A DNA stretch of 64,000 bases from contig PQAO01000013.1 of NCBI GenBank assembly GCA_003104995.1, positions 1 through 64,000 of the forward strand. The letters are read 5' to 3'. Source of the DNA: Dehalococcoidia bacterium (GTDB taxonomy: Bacteria; Chloroflexota; Dehalococcoidia; Tepidiformales; Tepidiformaceae). Made by a program: the position numbers and the translations under genes. The stretch's first letter is position 1, and each line of letters begins with the position of its first letter. The notes under the pieces are model-generated. The model worked only from the letters and a program-made list of their open reading frames with translations, made no database searches and was not told the origin of the DNA. Positions 16,764 through 24,693 of the stretch are shown in pieces.

Positions 16764-17240
16764 ATGACTGTCTATTCAGGTACGTTTGCTTCGACCCCGG
16801 ATGCCACCGCGGTCGACCTCAAGGACCCCCTGGCAGAAGCGCGCGAGAAGTTGCGCCAGGCTGCCCGGCTCCCATTCCACGCCCACCAGCCGCATTCCTG
16901 GCAAACATCGTTCCGCCAGCTCGTGGCCGATGCGCGCATCGATGTCCGGCGCCACATCTGGACTGCCGCCCTTCCCGATTCCCCGCTCAACGAGGTCGAG
17001 AACCGGGAGCCCCGCCTCCTCTCCAAGGTCGGGGTCCAGCGCGAGGAGCACGAGTCGTTTGCCGCGCGCGCCGACGAGCTGGTCGATGAGGCCAGCGCCC
17101 CCGGCGAGGTCGACATCTGGAAGATGATTGAACTTGGCGAGAAGGCCATCCTTCTCGAGATGGCTCTCGCGCGACACCACAACCGGCTCATGCAACTGGT
17201 CTACGAGACTACCCTGCGGGACCTCGGCGAGGCCGGTTAG
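16764..17240 (+). CDS. Unknown protein under c-di-AMP riboswitch control, 158 aa
   Basis: The 158-residue protein is cytosolic by sequence, mostly helical and rich in His/Glu/Arg, and I do not recognise the family. Histidines cluster (FHAHQPH, RRHIW, REEHESF, ARHHNRL), so a metal-binding helical bundle of hemerythrin-like type is possible, but spacing does not match a known signature closely. The start ATG has GGAGGA 5 nt upstream. Its riboswitch suggests a role linked to osmotic, potassium or envelope homeostasis. It is monocistronic, with a strong terminator 32 nt downstream. Confidence 0.75.
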   Translation: MTVYSGTFASTPDATAVDLKDPLAEAREKLRQAARLPFHAHQPHSWQTSFRQLVADARIDVRRHIWTAALPDSPLNEVENREPRLLSKVGVQREEHESFAARADELVDEASAPGEVDIWKMIELGEKAILLEMALARHHNRLMQLVYETTLRDLGEAG

Positions 17241-17271
17241 CCCGGCCACCACGACTGACATCCCCGCTCGT

Positions 17272-17302
17272 GCGAGCCCCGGAAACGGGGCTCGCATCGT
17301 TT
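17272..17302 (+). terminator. Intrinsic terminator hairpin between convergent genes
   Basis: GCGAGCCCCG-GAAA-CGGGGCTCGC is a perfect 10-bp stem with a GAAA tetraloop, followed by ATCGTTT. It ends the riboswitch-controlled transcript and may act on both strands. Confidence 0.8.
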
Positions 17303-17307
17303 CCAGT

Positions 17308-17544
17308 TCAGGCCGGCTCTGTCTCGAAGCCAGCCTCTGTAGCCTCAGGTTCGCCCGGGGCCTCCGCGCCGCGGTTCCGGAGCACATAGGCGATTGGCAG
17401 GATCCCGGCAGTGTTCGCCAGCGCAAGCACCGGGATCATCTTGTACTGCTTCAGTTGGACGGCCCGGCGGATGGCAATGAGCTTCCAAACGGTATCCCAG
17501 ATGAGGAACGGGAGGAGAGCTTTCGGTGGGCGGCGCTTACTCAT
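17308..17544 (-). CDS. Small membrane protein
   Basis: The 78-residue protein has two hydrophobic segments (ALLPFLIWDTVWKLIAI and PVLALANTAGILPIAYVL). It resembles the short DUF5652-type proteins annotated only as membrane proteins. ATG 17544 is chosen over ATG 17553 because AGGA lies 8 nt upstream of the former. The C-terminus is acidic (GEPEATEAGFETEPA). It lies downstream of panC on the same strand (28 nt) and may be co-transcribed. Confidence 0.7.
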   Translation of the reverse strand: MSKRRPPKALLPFLIWDTVWKLIAIRRAVQLKQYKMIPVLALANTAGILPIAYVLRNRGAEAPGEPEATEAGFETEPA

Positions 17545-17571
17545 GCGCACCATCCTGCCATACCCGCCCGG

Positions 17572-18477
17572 TCACGGCCGCAGCTCCACGTTGTCCAGCA
17601 GCCGGGTATGCCCAAACCTCACCACCAGCGAAAGCAGCGCTGCCCCCGCCACCGGGCCATCCAGTTCCTTCAAGGTCGTGTCGCTGGCCAGCGAGATGTA
17701 GTCGATCTCTGCGAGTGGCTCGCCCTCAATCTGCGACCGCACCGCATGCCGCAGTGTCTCCGCGTCCCGCATGCCGCTATTCCAGAGGTTTCGCGCGTGT
17801 TCGAGGGCCTGCTTCAGCACCGGCGCGGCCGCCCGCTGTTCGGGAGTGAGGTACACGTTGCGCGAGCTCATCGCCAGCCCGTCCGGCTCCCGCACGATCT
17901 CGCACGGCACGATCTCCACGCCCAGGTCCAGGTCCCGCGTCATCCGCTGGATTACCCGAAGCTGCTGCGCGTCCTTCTTGCCGAAGTACGCCCGGTCCGG
18001 GCCGATCGCGTTGAAGAGCTTCAACACCACCGTCGTCACCCCACGGAAGTGCCCCGGCCGCGCGGCGCCCTCGAGCGGCTGAGTCACATCTTCTACCGAG
18101 ACGGATGTCTGGAACCCCGGCGGGTACATCTCCGCCGCCGAAGGCAGGTAGACGGCGTCCACTTCGGCATCGCGCAACCGGTTCAGGTCGCGCACTTCAT
18201 CGCGCGGGTACTTCTCGAAGTCCTCGTTCGGCCCGAACTGTGTTGGGTTCACGAAGATGCTGACCACCACGTGCGCGTTTTCGCGCCGCGCCCGGCGCAC
18301 CAGGTCCAGGTGGCCCTCGTGCAGGTATCCCATGGTTGGCACCAGCCCGAGCGGCCCCGGGTGGGCTGCCCGCCAGCGGCGCATCGCCGTTGGTGTCGTG
18401 AGGATCGCCGGCGCCGGCTTCAGCGGCGGGTCGGGTGTGATCACGATGTAGTCCGAATCTGTCCGAGCGTGGGCCAT
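17572..18477 (-). CDS. panC: Pantoate-beta-alanine ligase
   Basis: The 301-residue PanC condenses pantoate and beta-alanine with ATP to give pantothenate, the last step of vitamin B5 synthesis. The HIGH-like motif PTMGYLHEGHL, the FVNPTQFGPNEDF loop, YFGKKDAQQL and the KMSKS-like SSRNVYLTPEQR are all present. ATG 18477 has GGAAG 6 nt upstream; the N-terminus carries about 30 extra residues before the canonical start of the fold. Third gene of panDBC. Confidence 0.96.
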   Translation of the reverse strand: MAHARTDSDYIVITPDPPLKPAPAILTTPTAMRRWRAAHPGPLGLVPTMGYLHEGHLDLVRRARRENAHVVVSIFVNPTQFGPNEDFEKYPRDEVRDLNRLRDAEVDAVYLPSAAEMYPPGFQTSVSVEDVTQPLEGAARPGHFRGVTTVVLKLFNAIGPDRAYFGKKDAQQLRVIQRMTRDLDLGVEIVPCEIVREPDGLAMSSRNVYLTPEQRAAAPVLKQALEHARNLWNSGMRDAETLRHAVRSQIEGEPLAEIDYISLASDTTLKELDGPVAGAALLSLVVRFGHTRLLDNVELRP

Positions 18478-18551
18478 TGCGTTCTTCCGGCCTCCAGGAG
18501 GGGGGATGCGGCGGCGTGTTCCCCGCACCGCCGCCGGTTCTCGGGTATTGC

Positions 18552-19394
18552 CTAGCGGACCTGGGCGAGTTCAGTCAGCGTCGAATTGTCCATTTCGAAG
18601 CTGTGCTCGGCCGTCGGGAACGCGGCCGATTCAACCTCGCCGATGTACGCGCGCACGGCCTCGCGGATCGTCTCGCCGATGACCGCGTAGCGCTTCGCGT
18701 GCCGCAGCGTCCGCTGGTCGTCGTAGATCCCGAGCATGTCGTGGAACACCTGCACCTGCGCGTCGCAGTGCGGGCCCGCCCCGATCCCGATCGTCGGGAT
18801 CGAGATGCGTTCGGTCACCATCCGGGCGAGCGGCGCGGGAATCGTTTCCAGCACGACCGCGAAGGCGCCTGCTTCCTCGAGGGCACGGGCGTCGTTCAGC
18901 AGCTTTGCCGCCGCCGCCGGTGTCTTGCCCTGCACCTTGTGCCCGCCGAACTGGTTCACCGATTGCGGCGTGAGGCCCAGGTGTCCCATCACCGGGATGC
19001 CGGCTTCCACCATCCGCCGGACCAGCGGGGCGACGTGGCTGCCGCCCTCGAGCTTCACCGCGGTCGCGCCGCCCTCTTTCAGGAGCCGCCCCGCGTTCCG
19101 CATCGCCTCGTTCGGGTCGGCCTGGTAGCTCATGAACGGCATGTCGGCCACCACGATCGCCTTCTCGGTTGCCCGCACAACCGCACGGGTGTGATAGATG
19201 ATGTCTTCCATGGTCACGGGCACCGTCGAGTCGTATCCGAGGACAACGCTCCCGAGCGAGTCGCCGACCAGGATGATCGGCATGCCGGCCTGTTCCACCA
19301 GCCGGGCCGAGGGGTAGTCATAGGCCGTGATCATCGCGAAGCGCTGTCCCGCGGCCTTCCATTCCTTCAGTTTGTGAATCGAAATGCGTCCCAC
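18552..19394 (-). CDS. panB: 3-methyl-2-oxobutanoate hydroxymethyltransferase
   Basis: The 280-residue PanB makes ketopantoate from 2-oxoisovalerate and methylene-tetrahydrofolate. TIM-barrel signatures are visible: MITAYDYPSARLVEQAG, VGDSLGSVVLGYDST (metal Asp), GHLGLTPQSV, and VLETIPAPLARMVT with the catalytic Glu. It lies 23 nt after panD and about 74 nt before panC. The product is a typical decameric cytosolic enzyme. Confidence 0.97.
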   Translation of the reverse strand: MGRISIHKLKEWKAAGQRFAMITAYDYPSARLVEQAGMPIILVGDSLGSVVLGYDSTVPVTMEDIIYHTRAVVRATEKAIVVADMPFMSYQADPNEAMRNAGRLLKEGGATAVKLEGGSHVAPLVRRMVEAGIPVMGHLGLTPQSVNQFGGHKVQGKTPAAAAKLLNDARALEEAGAFAVVLETIPAPLARMVTERISIPTIGIGAGPHCDAQVQVFHDMLGIYDDQRTLRHAKRYAVIGETIREAVRAYIGEVESAAFPTAEHSFEMDNSTLTELAQVR

Positions 19395-19417
19395 TGCTTC
19401 TATCCCCTTCCGCTTCG

Positions 19418-19819
19418 CTAGCGGGCTGCGACTGCTTCGCGCGGGTTGTGCGAGAAGCCATCGCCATAGCTCGTCCGCACGATGCGGTTGAGCGCATCCA
19501 CATAGACCATCCGCGGCGTGAGTTCGCGCGCTTCGGCCTCGGTCAATTGCTGGTAGGCGATGATGATGACGATGTCGCCACGGTGGACCAGGTGGGCAGC
19601 CGCACCGTTGATGCAGACTTCGCCCGATCCCCGTTCGCCCTTGATGGCGTAGGTCTCGAGCCTGGCCCCGTTCGTGACATCGACGACGTGGACTTTTTCG
19701 TACGGCAGGATCCCGGCCCCATCCATGAGGTCCGGGTCCACGGTGATCGAACCTTCGTAATCAAGGTTCGCCTGGGTGACGGTGGCGCGGTGGATCTTGC
19801 CACTCATCATGGTTCGCAC
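19418..19819 (-). CDS. panD: Aspartate 1-decarboxylase proenzyme
   Basis: The 133-residue PanD is a pyruvoyl enzyme that turns aspartate into beta-alanine. Self-cleavage between Gly23 and Ser24 (YEGSI) creates the pyruvoyl group. [25 protein letters not shown] and [13 protein letters not shown] are conserved. GTG 19819 is chosen because it follows GGGGGAAG at good spacing and gives the family's usual N-terminus (MRTM...). First gene of panDBC; a terminator hairpin sits only about 21 nt upstream of this start, implying attenuation. Confidence 0.95.
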   Translation of the reverse strand: MRTMMSGKIHRATVTQANLDYEGSITVDPDLMDGAGILPYEKVHVVDVTNGARLETYAIKGERGSGEVCINGAAAHLVHRGDIVIIIAYQQLTEAEARELTPRMVYVDALNRIVRTSYGDGFSHNPREAVAAR

Positions 19820-19839
19820 TGGTGCTTCCCCCTCGGCCC

Positions 19840-19874
19840 TTTTACAAAACAAACCCCGCTCGGCGGGAGCGGGG
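19840..19874 (-). terminator. Intrinsic terminator in the panDBC leader (probable attenuator)
   Basis: Minus-strand CCCCGCT-N7-AGCGGGG is followed by TTTGTTTTGT, a good rho-independent signal. It lies between the promoter at 20021-20048 and the panD start, so it should stop pan transcripts unless read through. It could alternatively terminate transcription from the cupredoxin gene upstream. Confidence 0.75.
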
Positions 19875-20020
19875 CACACAAGGGGTGAACGGGGTGGGGC
19901 GCAAATACGCCCGATGCCTGCTCAACGGCCTTGTCCGTACCGGCCACTCAGGGTCCAGGCGGACGACGTTTCGCGCGAGGGCTATCAAGCTCGCCTTCCC
20001 GAAGGATAGACGGCACCTTG

Positions 20021-20048
20021 ATCGTAGAACTCCTGCCGGGCTTGTCAA
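20021..20048 (-). promoter_or_regulatory. Sigma-70-type promoter for panDBC
   Basis: Minus-strand TTGACA (20048-20043), 16 bp spacer, TACGAT (20026-20021). Transcription would start near 20014 and give a leader of about 195 nt ahead of panD. The leader has several potential hairpins, including CTATC...GATAG with an inner CCTT/AAGG, and ends in the terminator at 19840-19874. The published pan RNA motif occupies such leaders in Chloroflexi; I could not confirm it by eye. Confidence 0.7.
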
Positions 20049-20110
20049 TCTATTTTTCGCGTTTCTCACCCCGTCGCCGGGATTAGTCGCAATTCCCGGC
20101 GGTTAATCCA

Positions 20111-20710
20111 TTACTCCACCATCACCGTTCCGCGCATCGTGTCCGGGTGGATCGTGCACGATACCGCGTACGTCCCGGCGCTCGGGAACGTCAGCGTGTA
20201 GCTCCCGGCTTTCACGGGGTTGCCGCTCACATAGCCCAGCGCATCCACATGCACGTCATGGAACTCGTTCCCGCTCCACGACCACGTGACCGACCCACCC
20301 GGGGCGACCGTCACATCCCTGGGTGTCCAGAAGTAGCTCCTGGTGCCGGTAACCCCAACGCTGGCAGCCATCGGGTTGCTGGCGGCCGGCGGGGGCGTCG
20401 GCGTGGGAGTGGCCGGCGCCGCCGGGGTGGTCGCGGCGGGTGTCGGGCTCGTCTGCTGGGTGATCGGCGTAACCGCCTCGATGGCCGGCGTTGGCGTTGG
20501 GGTGGGCGCGGCAGCCGTCGCCGTGGAGGTGGGCGCCGGGCCCTCCGGCGTTGCTCTTGGCGATGCTTGCGGTGTCGCGGCGCTTCCGGCGGGCGTTGCG
20601 GTCGCGGTCGCGGTTGGCGACGGCGGCGCGGGTTCGTCTCCCCCTCCACCGCAGGCGGTGAAGGCAAGCGCGGCGGCGGCGGCGACGGCGGTGATGATGA
20701 CTCGATGCAT
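20111..20710 (-). CDS. Cupredoxin-domain lipoprotein
   Basis: The 199-residue protein has a lipoprotein signal with lipobox LAFTAC (Cys20), then a long Pro/Thr/Ala-rich spacer to about residue 115 and a plastocyanin-like domain. Type I copper ligands are visible: His in NEFHDVHV, Cys and His in SCTIHPDTM, and the following Met. It should sit on the outer face of the membrane on a flexible stalk and carry electrons. The partner is unknown. A similar but larger cupredoxin gene lies about 107 nt upstream, possibly in one transcript. Confidence 0.9.
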   Translation of the reverse strand: MHRVIITAVAAAAALAFTACGGGGDEPAPPSPTATATATPAGSAATPQASPRATPEGPAPTSTATAAAPTPTPTPAIEAVTPITQQTSPTPAATTPAAPATPTPTPPPAASNPMAASVGVTGTRSYFWTPRDVTVAPGGSVTWSWSGNEFHDVHVDALGYVSGNPVKAGSYTLTFPSAGTYAVSCTIHPDTMRGTVMVE

Positions 20711-20817
20711 GGCGGGTTCCTGCCTGGTACGCGCCCATGGGCGCCGGGGGTGGGCAATCGAAAGGGGGGACCTGCACCTCTTCGGCGCCGATACCCCCCT
20801 CTGCTCCTGGACCGCGG

Positions 20818-21930
20818 TTAGCGGCGTGTTGCGTAGGCGGCGGCTGCCGTTACCCCCATCGCCAGCGCAATCGCGCCCGCGATGAAGATGATGCCGCTCG
20901 TGCCAGAATGCTGCGCCGGCGCCACGAGGCTATCGCCCGTGTTCGGCGCGCCCGGCGCGCCCGAGGTCACGTTGATCTTGCCCATCATGCCCTGCGAGGC
21001 ATGGAGCATGCAGGCAAACGTGTAGCTGCCGGCCTTCGACATGGTGAACGATGCCTTCACCCCGTCAGGGAACTCCAGGCCGAGCATCGGGCTGGCGATG
21101 AACTTCGTCCCATCGACCTTCACGCCGGCCGAATAGTTGACGCCCGAAGCGAACGGGTCCCAGGCGGCAAGTTCCGGTGGAGGCGGCCCGCTCAGGTCCA
21201 CTCCCGGCGGGACGAACGCCACGTCGTGGGGCGTGTGCACGTTCGAAACGAACTCGACAGCGTCGTTCACGCCCACGTTCAGGGTCGCCGGGAAGAACTG
21301 CATCACGTCTCCGACCATCAAGTCGTTCGCACTCGAGATCATGAGGGTGTACTTCTTGCCGCCGCCCGCCTTCGACGAGATGGCGACGGGCTTCGCAGCG
21401 GCTGCGCCGGCAGCCGCCTTCAGTTCGGCGATCTGCGAGGAGTAGTCGGCGTTGCCGCGGGCGTCGATCGAGGCCTGGTTGTCCTGCTCACCAATGCCCG
21501 GGCCCTGCACGTACACCTTGCCGGTCATGAACGGGTGGATGAAGCAGAAGTAGTCGTAGGTACCCTCGCTCGTGAACTTCACCGAGAACTCGGGACCGTT
21601 TGGCCCGAACACCATGCCGGAGTTCACAAAGCCGGTGCCGTCGTAGTCAACGACGGCGTCATCCGGGTTGGTCGGCTCTTCCGGGTTGCCCTGGATTTCG
21701 CCGAAGGTCACCGAGTGCGGCTCGTCCCACGGGAACGACCACGTGATGGTGTCGCCCGCGCGGACATAGACCGAGCTGGGCAGGAAGGTGTTGACGGCAT
21801 AGCCGGTTTCGCCGTCGCCGGCACGCACCTTCAGCGTGACGGCGGCAGCCTGGACGGAGTTACCTGTCGAGGCGAAGACGGCCACCATCGCCAGGGCCAG
21901 GGCTGGCAGTGCCAGCAAGACTTTTCTCAT
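20818..21930 (-). CDS. Membrane-anchored two-domain cupredoxin
   Basis: The 370-residue exported protein has a signal peptide (1-29), two plastocyanin-like domains and a C-terminal transmembrane helix (about 345-366) ending in RR. Domain 1 (about 30-150) shows DEPHSVTF and FCFIHPFMTG. Domain 2 (about 205-325) shows NVHTPHDVAF and ACMLHASQGMMG. Both retain His/Cys/His/Met copper ligands. A strong GGAGGGAG ribosome site precedes ATG 21930, and a perfect CRP-type palindrome lies about 82 nt upstream. It is likely a surface electron carrier or copper store. Confidence 0.9.
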   Translation of the reverse strand: MRKVLLALPALALAMVAVFASTGNSVQAAAVTLKVRAGDGETGYAVNTFLPSSVYVRAGDTITWSFPWDEPHSVTFGEIQGNPEEPTNPDDAVVDYDGTGFVNSGMVFGPNGPEFSVKFTSEGTYDYFCFIHPFMTGKVYVQGPGIGEQDNQASIDARGNADYSSQIAELKAAAGAAAAKPVAISSKAGGGKKYTLMISSANDLMVGDVMQFFPATLNVGVNDAVEFVSNVHTPHDVAFVPPGVDLSGPPPPELAAWDPFASGVNYSAGVKVDGTKFIASPMLGLEFPDGVKASFTMSKAGSYTFACMLHASQGMMGKINVTSGAPGAPNTGDSLVAPAQHSGTSGIIFIAGAIALAMGVTAAAAYATRR

Positions 21931-22011
21931 GTTCCGGTGCTCCCTCCGGGGATTTGGGTAAAGACCCTTTGCGAACCTACTCCCCCTGAGTTACGGATTC
22001 AATACAGTTGG

Positions 22012-22027
22012 TGTGACCTTAATCACA
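22012..22027. promoter_or_regulatory. Perfect CRP/FNR-family binding palindrome
   Basis: TGTGA-CCTTAA-TCACA matches the classical CRP consensus TGTGA-N6-TCACA exactly. It lies in the 162-bp region upstream of the two-domain cupredoxin gene, whose candidate -10 (TATTGA) follows closely on the minus strand. It predicts control by a CRP-type regulator encoded elsewhere. Confidence 0.65.
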
Positions 22028-22092
22028 TTCCGCACGCAATTCATCCATTGGTCCCACCTGCCCGGCTACCGGCCATCACAGGGCGGTATTCC

Positions 22093-23085
22093 TCAGCCCC
22101 GCTGCCACTCCCCCGCCGAAGGCACGCCCTTGAGACCCTTCGCCAGCATCACGCTCCGCACCACTGCCTGTTCCACCGCCTGGGCCGCCAACGTTCCGAT
22201 GAGCAGCAGGTCGTGGGGCTTCACCTCGAGCTTTCCCATCGAAACCGCGAACGCGATGTCACCGTCGGCGTTTGTGTGCGCGGGGACCACCGCCCGGGCG
22301 AACCCGTCATGCGCGTGGGCGGCCACCCGCTGCAACTGGTGCGGCTCGAGCGTGGCGTTCGTGGCCACGCAGATCAGGGTGGTGTTCTGCATGAGCGCGT
22401 CCATCTGGGCGGTCCTGCGCGCCAACGCCTCGGGGATGGTCACGAACTCGCCCTCCTCGCCCCGTGGCCCCGCGATGCACTCGCCCGTCCCGGGGTCGAA
22501 CACCGACCCGACCGCGTTCGTCACCGCCAGCGCTCCTACCACGATCTCCCGTGGCCCCAGCAGGCTCGCCGTCCCGGCGCCGCCTTTGAGCGCATGGTCC
22601 GGCCCCAGCAGCTTGGCGACCGTCGCCCCCGTCCCCGCGCCCACCGAGCCCTCCGCCACCGCCCCCCGCCGCGCCCGCACCGCCGCCAGGTACCCCTCCT
22701 GCGCACCGGGGTGAGCCAGCGGGTTCCCCACTCCCAGGTCGTACAGCACCGCCGCCGTCACGATTGGCACCTTCCGCGCTGCCGTCGGAAAGCCGATGTC
22801 GTGTTCCGCGCACCAGCGCATCACGCCGTCCGCGGCCGCCAGCCCGAACGCGCTCCCCCCGGTGAAGAGCACCGCGTCGCAACGGCGCACCATGTTCGGC
22901 AGCGAAAGCACGTCCGTTTCCCGCGTGCCCGGCGCCCCGCCCCGCGCATCCACCGCGGCAGCCGTCGCCTCGGGGCAGAGGATCACCGTGCAGCCTGTCG
23001 CGTTCCGCCGATCGGTGTAGTGCCCTACCCGGATGCCCGGTACGTCCGTGATCGCGTTGCGCGGCCCGTGGGCGAACGTGGTCAT
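22093..23085 (-). CDS. P1 family (S58) peptidase / DmpA-like aminopeptidase
   Basis: The 330-residue Ntn-like hydrolase resembles the P1/DmpA group, which self-cleave into two chains and act as aminopeptidases or on beta-amino acids. Family motifs include ITDVPGIRVGHYTD at the N-terminus, VDARGGAPGTRETD, LFTGGSAFGLAAADGVM, GSVGAGTGATVAKL and the CVATNATL strand near the cleavage region. It starts 1 nt after the stop of the 216-residue gene (TGAGATG), as the last gene of the mutM operon. Substrate unknown. Confidence 0.9.
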   Translation of the reverse strand: MTTFAHGPRNAITDVPGIRVGHYTDRRNATGCTVILCPEATAAAVDARGGAPGTRETDVLSLPNMVRRCDAVLFTGGSAFGLAAADGVMRWCAEHDIGFPTAARKVPIVTAAVLYDLGVGNPLAHPGAQEGYLAAVRARRGAVAEGSVGAGTGATVAKLLGPDHALKGGAGTASLLGPREIVVGALAVTNAVGSVFDPGTGECIAGPRGEEGEFVTIPEALARRTAQMDALMQNTTLICVATNATLEPHQLQRVAAHAHDGFARAVVPAHTNADGDIAFAVSMGKLEVKPHDLLLIGTLAAQAVEQAVVRSVMLAKGLKGVPSAGEWQRG

Positions 23086-23086
23086 C

Positions 23087-23737
23087 TCACGGCCGCCGGC
23101 CAGCCGTCCGCCGCGCGTCGACGTAGGACATCAGGAACCCCCGCGCGATCCCGCAGAGGTCGGCCGTGATGTCAGCCAGCGTGGTCGCATCGCTCTCGCC
23201 GGCCCCGAAACTCGACGCGACTGACTCTCCCCCGGCGTCGATACCGGCCAGCCAGCATTGGTCGGGAACCTGGCGCCGGTCCAACCCCGGGATGAGCAGC
23301 ATCGGGTTGCCGGTCTCTGCCGCGGCGACCAGCCCTGTCAGCTCATCAAGGTCCGGCTGTGCGCGGAGCGCGCGCGCCCACTCCAGCGCATCTCCGTCGA
23401 GCGACAGTTCCCGGATGGTTTGTTCTGGCGTGAACGTGGCCGCCTGCTGGATGAATACCCGCCACTCGGCCGCGCCCGGTAACGGACGCAGCAGCGAACG
23501 CGCCACCGCGTAACGCCGGTCCGAGAGCGCTCCCCAGACCGCCACCAGCCGCCGGCACGCTTCGGCGAGCTCCTGCCCGATCAGTCCTGCGAGGATCGCC
23601 CGGTCCCCCGCTTCCGCGAACACCAGCCGCCCCAGCGCCGCGTCCGCCGCCATCTGCGGCTTGCGCACCGCCGAACGCGCGTACGCCTCGACGAACTCCA
23701 GTTCGCCCATGTTGCCGGGGTAGCTGGCCGGGTTCAC
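23087..23737 (-). CDS. Hypothetical protein, 216 aa
   Basis: I do not recognise this cytosolic, mostly helical protein. Visible features are an acidic N-terminal half with alternating Ala/Leu helices and a central beta-rich segment (GNPMLLIPGLDRRQVP). It lies between the kinase-like gene and the P1 peptidase with very short spacing, so it is part of the mutM operon. Confidence 0.65.
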   Translation of the reverse strand: MNPASYPGNMGELEFVEAYARSAVRKPQMAADAALGRLVFAEAGDRAILAGLIGQELAEACRRLVAVWGALSDRRYAVARSLLRPLPGAAEWRVFIQQAATFTPEQTIRELSLDGDALEWARALRAQPDLDELTGLVAAAETGNPMLLIPGLDRRQVPDQCWLAGIDAGGESVASSFGAGESDATTLADITADLCGIARGFLMSYVDARRTAGRRP

Positions 23738-23772
23738 GCCCGGATTGTCGAGTCTGCGCGGGGGATTGTCGA

Positions 23773-24693
23773 TTACGCCGGCCAGAGCGCCGCCCGGATC
23801 GCGGCCGCGACCGGCGAGCTCCCCGCAGCCTGGCGCATCCCCTTGTCGATCCGGCTCGCGCCCAGTTTCAGGTGTGCGGTCGCGGCATCGTCGCCGAGCG
23901 ATTCGATGAGCTTACGCGGCAACCCGAGCAACTCCTCAATGCCCCACAGGATCCCCAGCAGGTCGACCAGGTCCACCGTCGCCGACGCCTCCCAGCCCCG
24001 CTCCCGCCCGTAGGCAGCGGCCAGCGCCCGCCGCCCCGCCGCCTCGATCCCCGAAGTCAGCAGGAACGCCGCCACATCGAACAGCTGCGGCCCATAGCCC
24101 GCCTTCCCGAAACCGGTAAGCCAGGCCTGCCCGCTGGACAGGAGGATGTTGCCGGCGGTTGCATCACGGTGCGCGAGGCCGAACGGGCTCGCCAGGAGCG
24201 CCTCGCGCGCGCCCAGCAGGGGCTCCCGGGCACGCTCCCGCTCATCGGCCGCGAAGCCAAGGCGGTGCAGCGGCACTTCGCCGGGCGGGTAAAGGTCTCC
24301 CGGGGTGCAGCCCCAGTCCAGCCCCTCCCGGACGGGCAGTGCGTGGAACGCCGCGAACGCTGCGATCGCGGCCTCGGCAGCCCCCGGCGGCGGCACCAGC
24401 TGCAGGGCGGTGACCCCCTCCGGCTCGCTTTCCACCGTCGCCTGGCCCGCGAACCCCAGGAGTACCGGCATATGGGCGAAGCGGGCGCTCCCGAGCGCCT
24501 CCATCATGGCCGCGTGGTTGGCGCCCTCCTCCGGGTCGAGCGGACACCGGACGATGACTGTCCTGGCACCGCCCGGGGCCGCGATATGCCACCGCTCGGG
24601 CGACCCCGGCAGGTCACCCAGCGGCTCGATCTCAACCGGCGCGTCCGGCGGCAGCCCAAGCAGGCCCAGCACCAGTGCGGGATCAGCAATCAC
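23773..24693 (-). CDS. Aminoglycoside-phosphotransferase-like protein, possibly inactive
   Basis: The 306-residue protein has the APH/ChoK kinase fold. The catalytic-loop motif HRDATAGNILL is intact. The following metal-binding motif, normally with Asp (xDF/xDW), reads LTGFGKAG, so the second magnesium ligand seems lost. This suggests a pseudokinase or altered chemistry. GTG 24693 overlaps the mutM stop by 4 nt (GTGA) and has GGAGG 8 nt upstream, so it is translated after mutM. Function unknown. Confidence 0.75.
   Translation of the reverse strand: MIADPALVLGLLGLPPDAPVEIEPLGDLPGSPERWHIAAPGGARTVIVRCPLDPEEGANHAAMMEALGSARFAHMPVLLGFAGQATVESEPEGVTALQLVPPPGAAEAAIAAFAAFHALPVREGLDWGCTPGDLYPPGEVPLHRLGFAADERERAREPLLGAREALLASPFGLAHRDATAGNILLSSGQAWLTGFGKAGYGPQLFDVAAFLLTSGIEAAGRRALAAAYGRERGWEASATVDLVDLLGILWGIEELLGLPRKLIESLGDDAATAHLKLGASRIDKGMRQAAGSSPVAAAIRAALWPA

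Noticed and set aside
20737-23169. 810-codon open frame on the plus strand
   Set aside because: Antisense to the cupredoxin and P1 peptidase genes; no domain and Arg/His-rich.
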